Assembly (NCBI RefSeq): GCF_040838345.1 | Contig: NZ_JBAKFF010000001.1 | Span: 62,001-126,000 of the forward strand | Length of the DNA: 64,000 nt | DNA from: Spiribacter sp. 1M189 | GTDB taxonomy: Bacteria > Pseudomonadota > Gammaproteobacteria > Nitrococcales > Nitrococcaceae | Direction of reading: 5' to 3' | Part shown: positions 38,579-47,667 of the stretch, one piece after another | How positions within the stretch are numbered: position 1 is the stretch's first letter | How the letters are laid out: every line of letters begins with the position of its first letter | The notes under the pieces: generated by a model | What the model saw: the letters and a program-made list of their open reading frames with translations, nothing else | Told to the model about the DNA's origin: nothing | The model's database searches: none | Program-made: the position numbers and the translations under genes

Positions 38579-39541
38579 TCAGCCGCCGGCCCGGCTCATG
38601 CGGATTGCCTCGCGGATGGCCGCCTGCAGGCTGCCCGGCTCGGCCACACCCTGGCCGGCCAGATCGAGTGCGGTACCGTGATCCACCGACGTGCGGATGA
38701 TCGGCAGCCCCAGGGTGATGTTCACGGCATGGCCGAATCCGACATGCTTGAGCACCGGCAGGCCCTGGTCGTGGTACATGGCCAGCACCGCGGCGGCATC
38801 CGCCAGATGCCGGGGTGTGAACAGCGTATCCGCCGGCAGCGGACCGCTCAGATGCAGCCCCTCGCCGCGCAGACGCTCCAGCGCCGGGGTGATGACCTCG
38901 ATCTCCTCGTGGCCCAGGTGGCCGGACTCGCCGGCGTGGGGATTGAGCCCCGTCACCAGGATATGCGGGCGGGATAGGCCGTAGAACCGTGCCAGGTCGT
39001 TATGCAGGATGCGAAGAATGCGGCAGAGTCGCTCATCGGTGATCGCATCCGGCACCGCCCGCAGCGGCAGATGTGTCGTCGCGAGGGCGACGCGCAGGGT
39101 ATCGGCGGCCAGCATCATCACCGGCATTGCGGCGCCGGTGCGTTCTGCAAGGAACTCGGTGTGTCCGCTGAATGGCTGCCCAGCCTCGTTGATGATCCCT
39201 TTGTGCACCGGGCCGGTGACCATGGCCTGGAAACGGTTATCCAGGCAGCCGTCGACGGCGATGCGGAGCGTTTCCAGCACATAGGCCGCATTGGCCGGAT
39301 CGAGCACACCCGGAGTGACCGGGGCGCCCAGCGGGACCGGCATGATCTCCAGGTGGCCCGGCGCCGGATCGGCGGACGGCTCAAACGGCGTCACCGTGGC
39401 GCCGGCGTTTTCCATCAATGCCGGATCAGCAATGGCTACCAGCCGCGCCTCGGGAAACGTCTCTCCCAGACCGGCTACCAGCTCGGGGCCGATCCCCGCC
39501 GGCTCGCCCGGTGTGATGGCGACGCAGGGTCGGGAGCTCAT
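38579..39541 (-). CDS. pdxA: 4-hydroxythreonine-4-phosphate dehydrogenase
   Basis: NAD-dependent oxidation in pyridoxal 5'-phosphate synthesis. 320 residues. ITPGEPAGIGPEL at the N-terminus, ATGPVHKGIINEAG-like segment (VTGPVHKGIINEAGQPFSGHTEFLAE), LNPHAGESGHLGHEE with metal His, and MYHDQGLPVLK with the third metal His. ATG 39541 overlaps the surA stop by four bases. In-operon position between surA and ksgA is as in E. coli. Confidence 0.96.
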   Translation of the reverse strand: MSSRPCVAITPGEPAGIGPELVAGLGETFPEARLVAIADPALMENAGATVTPFEPSADPAPGHLEIMPVPLGAPVTPGVLDPANAAYVLETLRIAVDGCLDNRFQAMVTGPVHKGIINEAGQPFSGHTEFLAERTGAAMPVMMLAADTLRVALATTHLPLRAVPDAITDERLCRILRILHNDLARFYGLSRPHILVTGLNPHAGESGHLGHEEIEVITPALERLRGEGLHLSGPLPADTLFTPRHLADAAAVLAMYHDQGLPVLKHVGFGHAVNITLGLPIIRTSVDHGTALDLAGQGVAEPGSLQAAIREAIRMSRAGG

Positions 39542-40818
39542 CCACCGGCCCCGAGGCGTGACTCGACGTAGGCCTCCTCACGTAGCTCGCGCAGCCAGAG
39601 CTCGGTTTCCTCCTCGCTCTTGCGCTGCCGGATGGCCGACTCGGCCTCTTCCCGGGCGATGGTCTCGCTGGCATCGCGCTCGCGCCAGTCGATCACCTCG
39701 GCGATATGCCAGCCGCCGCGGGTGCGGAAGATTTCGCTGACCTCGCCGGGCTCGAGGGATTCTACCGCGGTTCGGAAGCCGGGCGGCAGGTTGGTCGGAT
39801 CGATCCAGCCCAGCTCGCCGCCATCGCTTGCCGAGGCCGGGTCGTCCGAGTTGGCCCGGGCCAGGTCGGCGAAGTCGCTGCCCCCCATGATCCGTTCGCG
39901 GAGGGCCTGCAGCCGCATGCGTGCGTCGGTGTCGGTGACCACCTCGTTGGTCTGGATGACAATATGACGGAGGTTGGCCTGCCGGACCATCTGTTCGTCA
40001 CCGCCGCGGGTCTCCCGCAGCCGATAGATCTGGAATCCCGCCGGGGTGCGCAGCGGTGAGGTGTACTGGCCGGGCTCGAGCTCGCGGATGGCATCAGCGG
40101 CCGCCTGAGGCAGCTGCGAGGCGGGTCGCCAGCCCATGTCGCCGCCCTCCAGCGCATTGCGCGCGTCCGATTCAGACGTCGCCACCCGGGCAAAGGACTC
40201 GCCGGCATCCAGTCGCTCGACAACCGCATCGGCACGTTCCCGGGCCTCGGCGATGGCGTTCGCAGAGGCGGCCTCGGGCACGCTGATGAGGATCTGCTCC
40301 AGGCGGTATTCGCGATCGAGGCTGCTGTTGCGCTCAATGAACTGGCGGATCTCCTGTTCAGTGACATCCACGCGCTGGTTCATCACCTGCTGGCGCAGTC
40401 GGCTGATGATGATCTCGCGGCGCAGCTGGTCCCGGAAGCGGGCCATATCGAGGCCCTGGCCCTCGAGGGCGTCACGCAGCCCGGTGAGGCTGAGGCCGTT
40501 GCGCTCGGCGACCCGGCGCACCGCCGCGTCGAGGGTGGCCGAGTCCACGCGGATCCCGCGACGCTCGGCCTCGTTGAGCTGCAACGTCTGCATGATCAGG
40601 CGCTCGAGGACCTGCCGGCGCAGTTCCTCGGCGGGGGGCATGCGCACATTGCGCTGCTCGAGATTCTGGCGAACCGAGATCAGCTCGGCTTCCAGCTCCG
40701 AGGCCAGGACGACGTCGTCATTGACCAGAGCGATGATGCGCTCCAGCACCTGCTCCTGGGCTTGAGCAATGTTGAGGGAGAGCAACAGCAGCAGCGTAGC
40801 GAGTAGTCGTCTTGCCAT
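39538..40818 (-). CDS. surA: Periplasmic chaperone/peptidyl-prolyl isomerase SurA
   Basis: Escorts unfolded outer-membrane proteins, including LptD, to the BAM complex. 426 residues: signal peptide ending NIAQAQE (about 22 residues), a helical N-domain (LVNDDVVLASELEAEL), then two parvulin domains (EYRLEQILISVPEA..., and LRHIVIQTNEVV... ending GGWHIAEVIDW) and a C-terminal helix. Five bases downstream of lptD, its major client in E. coli. Confidence 0.95.
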   Translation of the reverse strand: MARRLLATLLLLLSLNIAQAQEQVLERIIALVNDDVVLASELEAELISVRQNLEQRNVRMPPAEELRRQVLERLIMQTLQLNEAERRGIRVDSATLDAAVRRVAERNGLSLTGLRDALEGQGLDMARFRDQLRREIIISRLRQQVMNQRVDVTEQEIRQFIERNSSLDREYRLEQILISVPEAASANAIAEARERADAVVERLDAGESFARVATSESDARNALEGGDMGWRPASQLPQAAADAIRELEPGQYTSPLRTPAGFQIYRLRETRGGDEQMVRQANLRHIVIQTNEVVTDTDARMRLQALRERIMGGSDFADLARANSDDPASASDGGELGWIDPTNLPPGFRTAVESLEPGEVSEIFRTRGGWHIAEVIDWRERDASETIAREEAESAIRQRKSEEETELWLRELREEAYVESRLGAGG

Positions 40819-40823
40819 CGATT

Positions 40824-43061
40824 TCAGCGCCCCGGGTCGTAGCCGTCGATTTCGTCGCGAAGATAGGGCCGGATTCTATCACCGATACCGCCCAGCCCCC
40901 GGAGTTCCAGCTCCAGCATGAAGGACCGCTCGAGCCGGGCGTCGTCCCGGTCGGGATCGCGCTGCAGCGACTCACGACTGACCAGCCGCCAGGCATGACA
41001 GCAGCCGGCCTGCTCGATGCCCAGAAAGCGTTCCCGGGCGTCACCGCCCTGCAGATCCTGCAGCAGCCCACCGAACAGCCGCCAGCCGGTGCCGACCGGG
41101 ACGGTGAACGAGGCCTCCGCCTGATCGAGGGTGGTGTCGCCGTCGCGCTCGCGCTGGCGCAGCCCCAGATTGACGATGCGCTCGTCCCGCCCCTGCCAGC
41201 GCAGCAGTGCCCGCAGACTGCGGTTGCCGCTATTCTCCGGGTCCCAGCGGTAGTCGGTGCTGGCGCTGAAGCCCCGGGGCAGATCCAGGCGCAGCTCGGT
41301 GATGATCTCGGATTGATTACGGGCCGGATCCCCGTCGGCCGCCACCTCGCGATCGCCGAAGTAGTGGATCTGACCCACCGACGCCCGCAGATACTCCCGG
41401 CCGCTGCGCTCGTCGACGAATCGGGTGGTCACGCCCGTGGTCAGGCGCTCGCCGTCCTCGATGCGGTCGGGGCCGCTGAAGGTGGTCTCGCGGAACATGC
41501 CACTGTAGGTGAGCGTGGTGGCCGCACTGTCGAAAACCGGGAGGTCGGACTGGTCGCGGCGTGGCGCGTAGCGGTAGAAGAGCCGCGGTTCGAGGGTCTG
41601 GTAGACGCCATCGAAGAGCGTCCCGGGGCGCTCCAGGAAAAGCCCGGCGTCCAGCGTGTAGATTGGCATGGAGCGGCTCGGTGTGGCGTTATCTCCGGGC
41701 AGCGAACCCTTGAGGTCGTATTCCGTATATCGCCAGGTGACCGCGGGTTCCAGATAGTAGCCAAGCCGGCGCCAGGGCAGGGCGACGCGCGGTGCGACGT
41801 CCACTCGCCGACCGCGGGTGCGCTCGCTGAGCGGATGGGTGAACTCGGTGACCTCTGCATTGAAGGCGTAATCCAGCGGGCCGATACCGTCGAGCGGGTT
41901 ATAGCCAAGCTGGAGTCGCGGTTCGCGGGCGTAGGGCTGGTCATTGTCCCGGATCGCCTGGTCGATCTGCTGCCAGTACTGGGTATCCACCGAAGCGGTG
42001 AAGCCTTCCCGGGCCCAGGCGAGGCTCGCCTCGCTCTCCAGGAAGGCGGCCGATCGGGTGTCGAAGTCGTTGCTGAAGTCGTCGGTGTAGAGTGGATCGC
42101 TCACGCGCTGCTGGTGCAGCCGGCCGCGCAGCGAGCCGCCGATGGCCAGGCGGTGATCCTGGTCGATGGACCAGCGGTCCTCGCCGAAGGCGTCGTCGTT
42201 GGGCAGATAGCTGCCGGCGGCTTCGCCCTCTACCCAATCCTCCAAATAGCGGAATTCACCGCCCAGCATCAGACCGCGCTTGCCATAGACGGTGGGTGTG
42301 ATGGTCGCGTCGCGATCGGGAGCGATATTCCAGTACCAGGGCAGCGCCAGGGTGGCGCCGTTCGCCTGTGATTGGCCGATGGTCGGTGCCAGGAAACCGC
42401 TGAGGCGCTCATCTCCCACAGGGAATTGCAGATAGGGCGTGTAGAAGACGGGGAGTCCGCCGATGGCGAGCACGGCATCCCGGGCGCGCCCCTGCCGCGA
42501 TTCCGTATCGATCTCGGCGCTGCCGGCGCGCAGGGTCCAGAACTCGCGGCCGGGCAGGCAGGTGCTCAGGGTGACGCCCTCATAGCGGCTACGGGTCGGT
42601 CCTTCGCGGATGACGCGCTCGGCCCGGCCCTGCAGATGGCCAGCCGCGATGCGGTACTCGCTGACCCCCTCAAAGCGGCCGCGCTCCGGGGCCAGCCAGT
42701 AGCGCGCGCGCTCGCCGGCGATGAGCAGACCGGACTCGCGCAGCCGGATGGCGCCATCGGCCTGTATCTCACCGGCCCCGGTGTCGTAGCGCAGTTGCTC
42801 ACCGGTAAAGGTCTGGTCGCCACGGCGGAGCATGACATCGCCGGTGAATTCGTAGACCGGCGGGACATCGCTCACGCTCGCCTCGTCGGCGCTGATGCGT
42901 ACCGGTGTCTCACCGGTCGAGCGCTGCTCCGCATCACCCGCCACCGGCTCGAGCAGAGGCGCGGCGCAGAGGGCCCAACGGCCGTTGTCCTGTGCCGCAG
43001 CGGTGCTGCAGGCCATGGCCAGAAAAAGGGCGGTCAGTAGCTTTCGTGGTGTTCGCTGCAA
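40824..43061 (-). CDS. lptD: LPS-assembly protein LptD
   Basis: Outer-membrane beta-barrel that inserts LPS into the outer leaflet. 745 residues from TTG 43061. This start gives a compact signal peptide (LQRTPRKLLTALFLAMACSTAAAQ) and puts the first mature Cys at residue 32, next to Cys31 of the E. coli precursor. The other three family cysteines are also visible (STCLPG and the adjacent pair in AGCCHAW), so the disulfide-switch set is complete. The jellyroll domain (EFTGDVMLRRGDQTFTGEQLRYD) precedes the barrel. ATG 43121 or 43157 would give an unusually long signal-peptide n-region. First gene of the lptD-surA-pdxA-ksgA-apaH operon, divergent from amgK. Confidence 0.93.
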   Translation of the reverse strand: MQRTPRKLLTALFLAMACSTAAAQDNGRWALCAAPLLEPVAGDAEQRSTGETPVRISADEASVSDVPPVYEFTGDVMLRRGDQTFTGEQLRYDTGAGEIQADGAIRLRESGLLIAGERARYWLAPERGRFEGVSEYRIAAGHLQGRAERVIREGPTRSRYEGVTLSTCLPGREFWTLRAGSAEIDTESRQGRARDAVLAIGGLPVFYTPYLQFPVGDERLSGFLAPTIGQSQANGATLALPWYWNIAPDRDATITPTVYGKRGLMLGGEFRYLEDWVEGEAAGSYLPNDDAFGEDRWSIDQDHRLAIGGSLRGRLHQQRVSDPLYTDDFSNDFDTRSAAFLESEASLAWAREGFTASVDTQYWQQIDQAIRDNDQPYAREPRLQLGYNPLDGIGPLDYAFNAEVTEFTHPLSERTRGRRVDVAPRVALPWRRLGYYLEPAVTWRYTEYDLKGSLPGDNATPSRSMPIYTLDAGLFLERPGTLFDGVYQTLEPRLFYRYAPRRDQSDLPVFDSAATTLTYSGMFRETTFSGPDRIEDGERLTTGVTTRFVDERSGREYLRASVGQIHYFGDREVAADGDPARNQSEIITELRLDLPRGFSASTDYRWDPENSGNRSLRALLRWQGRDERIVNLGLRQRERDGDTTLDQAEASFTVPVGTGWRLFGGLLQDLQGGDARERFLGIEQAGCCHAWRLVSRESLQRDPDRDDARLERSFMLELELRGLGGIGDRIRPYLRDEIDGYDPGR

Positions 43062-43155
43062 GGAAGCGCCTGATTCAGTCGATGGGCGGAACCACAAGTC
43101 CCGAAAGGGTACCCTATGCATTCCATCGGGACCACGCTGGAGGACGCCGGGCATC

Positions 43156-44148
43156 ATGGACGGGCAGACAGAGGATCAGCGCGACCGGGCCATGGCCGAC
43201 TGGCTGCGCCAGCGGGGGGTGGAGCCGGCGGGGCTGCGTCCGCTGGGGGGCGACGCCAGCGGACGCCGCTATTTTCGGGTCACGGGCCCGGCGGGTGATT
43301 GCGTGGTGATGGATGCCCCGGCGCAGGCCGCGAGCTGTGAGGCCTTTCTACGCGTCCAGCGCCTGATGGCCGCTGCCAGGCTGCATGTGCCGCGGATCGA
43401 GGCAGCGGATAGCGCGCGGGGGTTCATGCTGCTCGAGGATCTGGGCGATGCCGACTACCTCGCCAGGCTGACCGGACCGGACCGTGAGCTATTGCTGGAT
43501 GACGCCGTGCACGCCCTGGTGCGCTGGCAGGCGGCAACCCGCCCCGGGGCATTGCCCTTCTACGACGCTGAGCACCTCGCCGCCGAACTGGCGCTGTTCC
43601 CGGCCTGGTACGTGGAGCGCCACCTGGGGGTCAAACCCGATGCCGATTGGTGGCGGCGCTGGCAGGCCGCCAGCACCGCATTGATCGAAGCCGCCATGGC
43701 GCAGCCGCAGGTGTGGGTGCATCGGGATTTCATGGTCCGGAATCTGCTGGTCAGTGATCCCAATCCCGGCATCATCGATTTCCAGGATGCCCTCCTGGGC
43801 CCCGTGACCTACGACCTGGCGAGCCTGTTGCGGGATGCCTTTTTCAGCCTCGAACCGGCGGAGGAGGCGAGCTGGATCGGCATCTACCGTGAACGGGCGG
43901 CGCGGGCCGGGATTGCACTGCCGGATGATCCGGTGCGGGCGCTGGATCTGATGGCCGCCCAGCGTCATTTGAAGGTGCTGGGTATTTTCGCGCGCCTCTG
44001 CCATCGCGACGGCAAACCGCGCTATATCGCGGATGCGCCCCGGTTTCTCGCCTACCTCGATCGGGAGCTGCGGCCCTATCCGGCCTTCCATGACCTGGCG
44101 GCACTGGTGGCGGCCCTCCCGTCCCCGCCCGCGGTGACCACGGCATGA
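43156..44148 (+). CDS. amgK: N-acetylmuramate/N-acetylglucosamine kinase
   Basis: Anomeric sugar kinase of the peptidoglycan recycling bypass that makes UDP-MurNAc without de novo synthesis (known from Pseudomonas). 330 residues of the aminoglycoside-phosphotransferase fold: GGDASGRRYFRV near the N-terminus, VWVHRDFMVRNLL (catalytic HxD) and PGIIDFQDALLGPVTYDLASLLRD (metal Asp). GGAGGA precedes ATG 43156; an ATG at 43192 is also possible. Divergent from lptD and overlapping murU by four bases, the same set as in Pseudomonas. Wall-recycling genes of this type confer intrinsic fosfomycin tolerance there. Confidence 0.9.
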   Translation: MDGQTEDQRDRAMADWLRQRGVEPAGLRPLGGDASGRRYFRVTGPAGDCVVMDAPAQAASCEAFLRVQRLMAAARLHVPRIEAADSARGFMLLEDLGDADYLARLTGPDRELLLDDAVHALVRWQAATRPGALPFYDAEHLAAELALFPAWYVERHLGVKPDADWWRRWQAASTALIEAAMAQPQVWVHRDFMVRNLLVSDPNPGIIDFQDALLGPVTYDLASLLRDAFFSLEPAEEASWIGIYRERAARAGIALPDDPVRALDLMAAQRHLKVLGIFARLCHRDGKPRYIADAPRFLAYLDRELRPYPAFHDLAALVAALPSPPAVTTA

Positions 44149-44837
44149 ATGCCATGATCCTGGCGGCCGGTCGCGGCGAGCGCATGCGTCCGCTGACCGA
44201 TCACTGCCCCAAGCCCCTGCTCACGGTGGGCGGCAAGACCCTGCTCGACTGGCACCTGGAACGCCTGGCCGGCGCCGGCTTTGAGCGCGTGGTGATCAAC
44301 GTGGCCTGGCTTGGCGAGCTGATTCGCCGCCACCTGGCCTATCACGCACCCCCCAGGCTGGACATCCGCCTGTCCGATGAGGGCGACCAGGCCCTCGAGA
44401 CCGCCGGCGGCATCGCCCGCGCTCTGCCGCTTCTGGGCAGCGAGCCGTTTGTAGTGATCAACGCGGATGTCTGGACCGATATCGATCTGGCCAGCCTGCC
44501 GGTGGCGCCCGAGGGACTCGCGCATCTGGTGCTGACCGACAATCCGCTCCACCACCCCGATGGCGACTTCTGTCTATCGGCAGACGCCGTGACGACGCAC
44601 GGGCCGGGTACCTGGCTGACCTACACCGGCCTCGGCTGTTACCGGCCGGAGCTCTTCGCCGGCGTGGGGCTCGAGGTGGCCCCGCTGGCGCCGCTGCTGC
44701 GTCGGGCCGGCGAGCGGCGCCAGCTCACGGGTCAGTATCATCGTGGCGAGTGGCATGACATTGGCACACCGGCGCGGCTGGCGGCCCTGGATGCCCGTCT
44801 CAGCGCCGGTCAAGACCCGCCCGCAGACGCGCCGTAA
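44145..44837 (+). CDS. murU: N-acetylmuramate alpha-1-phosphate uridylyltransferase
   Basis: Nucleotidyltransferase converting MurNAc-1-phosphate to UDP-MurNAc, following AmgK. 230 residues. [21 protein letters not shown] signature, [17 protein letters not shown] and [11 protein letters not shown] with the metal Asp. Starts with ATGA overlapping amgK. Its last 38 bases overlap the end of convergent lipB, so no terminator fits between them. Confidence 0.92.
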   Translation: MNAMILAAGRGERMRPLTDHCPKPLLTVGGKTLLDWHLERLAGAGFERVVINVAWLGELIRRHLAYHAPPRLDIRLSDEGDQALETAGGIARALPLLGSEPFVVINADVWTDIDLASLPVAPEGLAHLVLTDNPLHHPDGDFCLSADAVTTHGPGTWLTYTGLGCYRPELFAGVGLEVAPLAPLLRRAGERRQLTGQYHRGEWHDIGTPARLAALDARLSAGQDPPADAP

Positions 44838-45417
44838 GCCCGTCAAAGGCCGCCGCCATCGGGCAGTCGACACCCAGTGAGGCCAGGTCGGTGACCGGCA
44901 TGCCGGCATAGCCGCAGGGGTTGATTCGCTGGAACGGTGCCAGATCCATGGCGATATTCACTGCCAGGCCGTGATAGCTGCAGCCGCGGCGGATCCTCAG
45001 GCCCAGCGCGGCGATCTTGGCCTCGCCGACGTAAACGCCGGGGGCGTCCGGCCGTGGCGCCGACTCGATGCCGTGGCCAGCCAGCCAGTCGACCACGGTC
45101 TGTTCCAGCAGGGTGACCAGACGGCGGGCCCCGAGGCCATGGCGGCGCAGGTCGAACAGGGGGTAGAGAACGGCCTGACCCGGGCCGTGATAGGTCACCT
45201 GACCGCCGCGGTCGGTCTGCACCAGCGGGATGTCGCCGGCATCCAGCACATGCTCAGTGCGGCCAGCCTGACCCAGGGTGAAGACGGGGAGGTGTTCCAC
45301 CTGCCAGATTTCATCCGCCGCATCGGCATCGCGCTCGTCGGTGAACCGGCGCATGGCGCGCCAGACCGTTTCGTAGTCGCTACGCCCCCAGTCGCGGACC
45401 CGGATGGCATCCATCAT
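44800..45417 (-). CDS. lipB: Octanoyl-[acyl-carrier-protein]:protein octanoyltransferase
   Basis: Transfers octanoate from ACP to lipoyl domains, the first step of lipoate synthesis. 205 residues. [14 protein letters not shown] (residues 68-81), catalytic Lys134 in GEAKIAALG and Cys168 in NPCGYAGM. Two adjacent ATGs (45417, 45414) exist; the first overlaps the ybeD TGA. Last gene of the mre-to-lip operon; lipA is not in the window. Confidence 0.95.
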   Translation of the reverse strand: MMDAIRVRDWGRSDYETVWRAMRRFTDERDADAADEIWQVEHLPVFTLGQAGRTEHVLDAGDIPLVQTDRGGQVTYHGPGQAVLYPLFDLRRHGLGARRLVTLLEQTVVDWLAGHGIESAPRPDAPGVYVGEAKIAALGLRIRRGCSYHGLAVNIAMDLAPFQRINPCGYAGMPVTDLASLGVDCPMAAAFDGLTARLRAGLDRR

Positions 45418-45692
45418 CAGAGCGTGGCGAGCACACCGTCATGGGCCTGCAGATCGGCATAGATGGCATCAAGCTGGTCCCGGCTCCGGGCGGTGATGGT
45501 GACGGTCACCGACATGAAACGCCCGCCGCTGCTCTGAGCGGTATGAAGGTGCGCCTCGGAGATCTCCGGTGCATGCTGCGAGACGATGTGCCGGACGGCC
45601 TCGGGCAGGCCGCTGTCCACCGGCCCCATCGCCTTGACGGGGAACTCGCAGGGGAAAGTCAGGCCTTCTGGTTGATCGTTCAGTTCATCCAT
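45417..45692 (-). CDS. ybeD: DUF493 / YbeD-family protein
   Basis: 91-residue ferredoxin-like-fold protein of unknown function, nearly always between dacA and lipB. Seen: [37 protein letters not shown] and a terminal VLATL. Genetic context suggests an accessory role to lipoate or wall metabolism, not demonstrated. Its start lies within dacA (13-base overlap). Confidence 0.9.
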   Translation of the reverse strand: MDELNDQPEGLTFPCEFPVKAMGPVDSGLPEAVRHIVSQHAPEISEAHLHTAQSSGGRFMSVTVTITARSRDQLDAIYADLQAHDGVLATL

Positions 45693-46825
45693 AGCATCAG
45701 GCTATCAACGGTACGGGATACCAGTCCTCCCTCGGGGACCGACTCCAGGGCGACGATATCGCGCCGGGTCACCGGCTCGCCATCCAGCGAGACCTGCAGC
45801 TCCCCCAGTGCCTGACCGAACTCGACCGGCGCCTCGAGTCGGTCGGCGATGGTCATTTGCGCATCCAGACGCTCATAGGAGCGAATCGGGACGGTGACAT
45901 AGATATCCTCGGTGACCCCGACGGGCAGGTTATCGACGTTGCCCTTCCAGATGCGCGGGGTGTCGATGGCCTCGTCGGCGGCATACAGGCGGTGGGTCTC
46001 GAAGAAGCGATAACCGTAGTTGAGCAGGGCCTTGGACTGCTGCACGCGGCTCTCCGGGGTGCCAGCGCCCATGACCACCGAGATCAGGCGCATTCCGTCG
46101 CGGTTGGCGGAGGTGGCCAGGCAGTAGCCCGCGGCCTCGGTGTAGCCGGTCTTGACGCCGTCCACTGAGCTGTCCTGCCAGAGCATGCGGTTGCGGTTGA
46201 ACTGCTCGATGTCGTTCCAGGTGAAGGCGCGCTCCGAGTAGAAGTCGTAGTACTCGGGGAAGCGGGCGATCAGGGCGCGCACCAGCCGGGCGGTATCCTC
46301 CGCCGAGGCATAGTGATCGGGGTCGGGCAGACCGGCGGCGTTGGTGTAGTGCGTGTTGTCCATGCCGAGTTCAGCGGCGTACTGATTCATGAGCGCGGCG
46401 AAGGTCTCTTCACTGCCGGCGACATGCTCGGCCAGCGCCACACTGGCGTCGTTACCGGACTGGATGATCATGCCGCGGAGCAGGTTCTCGACCGTGATGT
46501 GATCACCGACCTCGATGAACATGCGGGATCCAGGGGCCCGCCAGGCCTTCTCGCTGACCAGGACTTCCTCGTCGAGGGCGAGATTGCCGGATTTCAGCTC
46601 GCTGAAGACCACGAAGGCCGTCATGACCTTGGTCAGGCTGGCCGGGTCGCGCTGCAGGTCGACATTCTTCTCGGCCAGGATTTCGCCGCTATGGAAGTCC
46701 ATGAGGATGTAGCTCTCCGCGCCCAGCGCCGGCGGGGCGGGAATGGGCATGGGCTGGGACTGCGCCATGGCCTGGGAGCCGAGGAGCAGGGTGAGCAGCA
46801 GGACGGTCAAACGAAGCAGCGTCAT
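45680..46825 (-). CDS. dacA: D-alanyl-D-alanine carboxypeptidase (PBP5/6 family)
   Basis: Trims the terminal D-Ala of pentapeptide stems in the periplasm. 381 residues. Cleavable signal peptide ending QAMAQ, SxxK in DPASLTKVM, SGN in IQSGNDAS, KTG in VDGVKTGYT. The C-terminal beta domain ends in a short amphipathic segment (VDSLMLWMN), the usual membrane tether. ATG 46825 is 11 bases after rlpA. Confidence 0.95.
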   Translation of the reverse strand: MTLLRLTVLLLTLLLGSQAMAQSQPMPIPAPPALGAESYILMDFHSGEILAEKNVDLQRDPASLTKVMTAFVVFSELKSGNLALDEEVLVSEKAWRAPGSRMFIEVGDHITVENLLRGMIIQSGNDASVALAEHVAGSEETFAALMNQYAAELGMDNTHYTNAAGLPDPDHYASAEDTARLVRALIARFPEYYDFYSERAFTWNDIEQFNRNRMLWQDSSVDGVKTGYTEAAGYCLATSANRDGMRLISVVMGAGTPESRVQQSKALLNYGYRFFETHRLYAADEAIDTPRIWKGNVDNLPVGVTEDIYVTVPIRSYERLDAQMTIADRLEAPVEFGQALGELQVSLDGEPVTRRDIVALESVPEGGLVSRTVDSLMLWMN

Positions 46826-46836
46826 GGGCGATGGTC

Positions 46837-47667
46837 TCAGTCAGCGGTGGCGGTTTCATCCGGAATAATGACATGCCCGGGCGAAAAACGGGCACGCTGA
46901 AGTTCGGCGCTGATGCGATCGACCGCGGCCACATCGGGCAGCGGCCCCACCCGCACGCGATGCAGGCCGTCATCGCCGCGGTGGATCCGGGGCGCGGCGG
47001 AGAGTCCGGCGCCGTTCAGCTCCGCGGCCAGCTGCCGGGCGTTGGCCGCCTGGCTGAAGGCGGCGAGCTGAATCCAGTAGGCCGGTTCATCGCCCGCCGG
47101 TTCACCGGCATCGATCGGTGCGGCGGCGGTGCGCACCCGGCCGGGCGTCGGCGTGGTGTTGTCCGGCGTCACGGTGCGGATCTCCACGGGGGCGGTACCG
47201 GTGCCGAGCATGCCCAGTTTGGCCGCCGCGGCGTAGGAGAGGTCGATGATGCGGTTATCGGCGAAGGGCCCGCGGTCGTTGACCTTGACCACGATGCGGC
47301 GGTCGTTGCCGAGGTGCCGTACTTCCACCCAGGTCGGCAGGGGGAGGTGCTTGTGGGCGGCGGTCATGGCGTACATGTCGTAGGGCTCGCCGCTGGAGGT
47401 CCGGCGTCCGTGGAACTTGCTGCCGTACCACGAGGCGATGCCGCGCTCGCGATGCCCACTGGCCGTCTCCATGACCTGGTAGCGTCTGCCGAAGACTTCG
47501 TAGCTCTCCGGGTTGCCATATCGGCTGCGCGGCGCGTCCTGCGGCACGGCATCGGGGATCGCCATGGGATTGTCGATGACCCGCCCGGGGCCATCGCCGG
47601 GCTCCGGCGCCAGGCTGCTGCAGCCGGCCAGCACCAGGGTGACGACCAGTACCGCCAGTGCCCTCAT
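46837..47667 (-). CDS. rlpA: Septal-ring lipoprotein / lytic transglycosylase RlpA
   Basis: Outer-membrane lipoprotein of 276 residues. Lipobox LVLAGC (Cys16). The double-psi beta-barrel has GIASWYGSKFHGRRTSSGE and VKVNDRGPFADNRIIDLSYAAA, with the catalytic Asp of DRGPF kept. A C-terminal SPOR domain (YWIQLAAFSQAANARQLAAEL... VRVGPLPD) would bind denuded septal glycan. In Pseudomonas the enzyme cleaves naked glycan. ATG overlaps the mltB end by four bases. Confidence 0.94.
   Translation of the reverse strand: MRALAVLVVTLVLAGCSSLAPEPGDGPGRVIDNPMAIPDAVPQDAPRSRYGNPESYEVFGRRYQVMETASGHRERGIASWYGSKFHGRRTSSGEPYDMYAMTAAHKHLPLPTWVEVRHLGNDRRIVVKVNDRGPFADNRIIDLSYAAAAKLGMLGTGTAPVEIRTVTPDNTTPTPGRVRTAAAPIDAGEPAGDEPAYWIQLAAFSQAANARQLAAELNGAGLSAAPRIHRGDDGLHRVRVGPLPDVAAVDRISAELQRARFSPGHVIIPDETATAD

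Noticed and set aside
43121-43157. ATG 43121 or 43157 as the lptD start
   Set aside because: They give an unusually long signal-peptide n-region and shift the disulfide cysteine numbering; 43157 also overlaps the amgK start codon.
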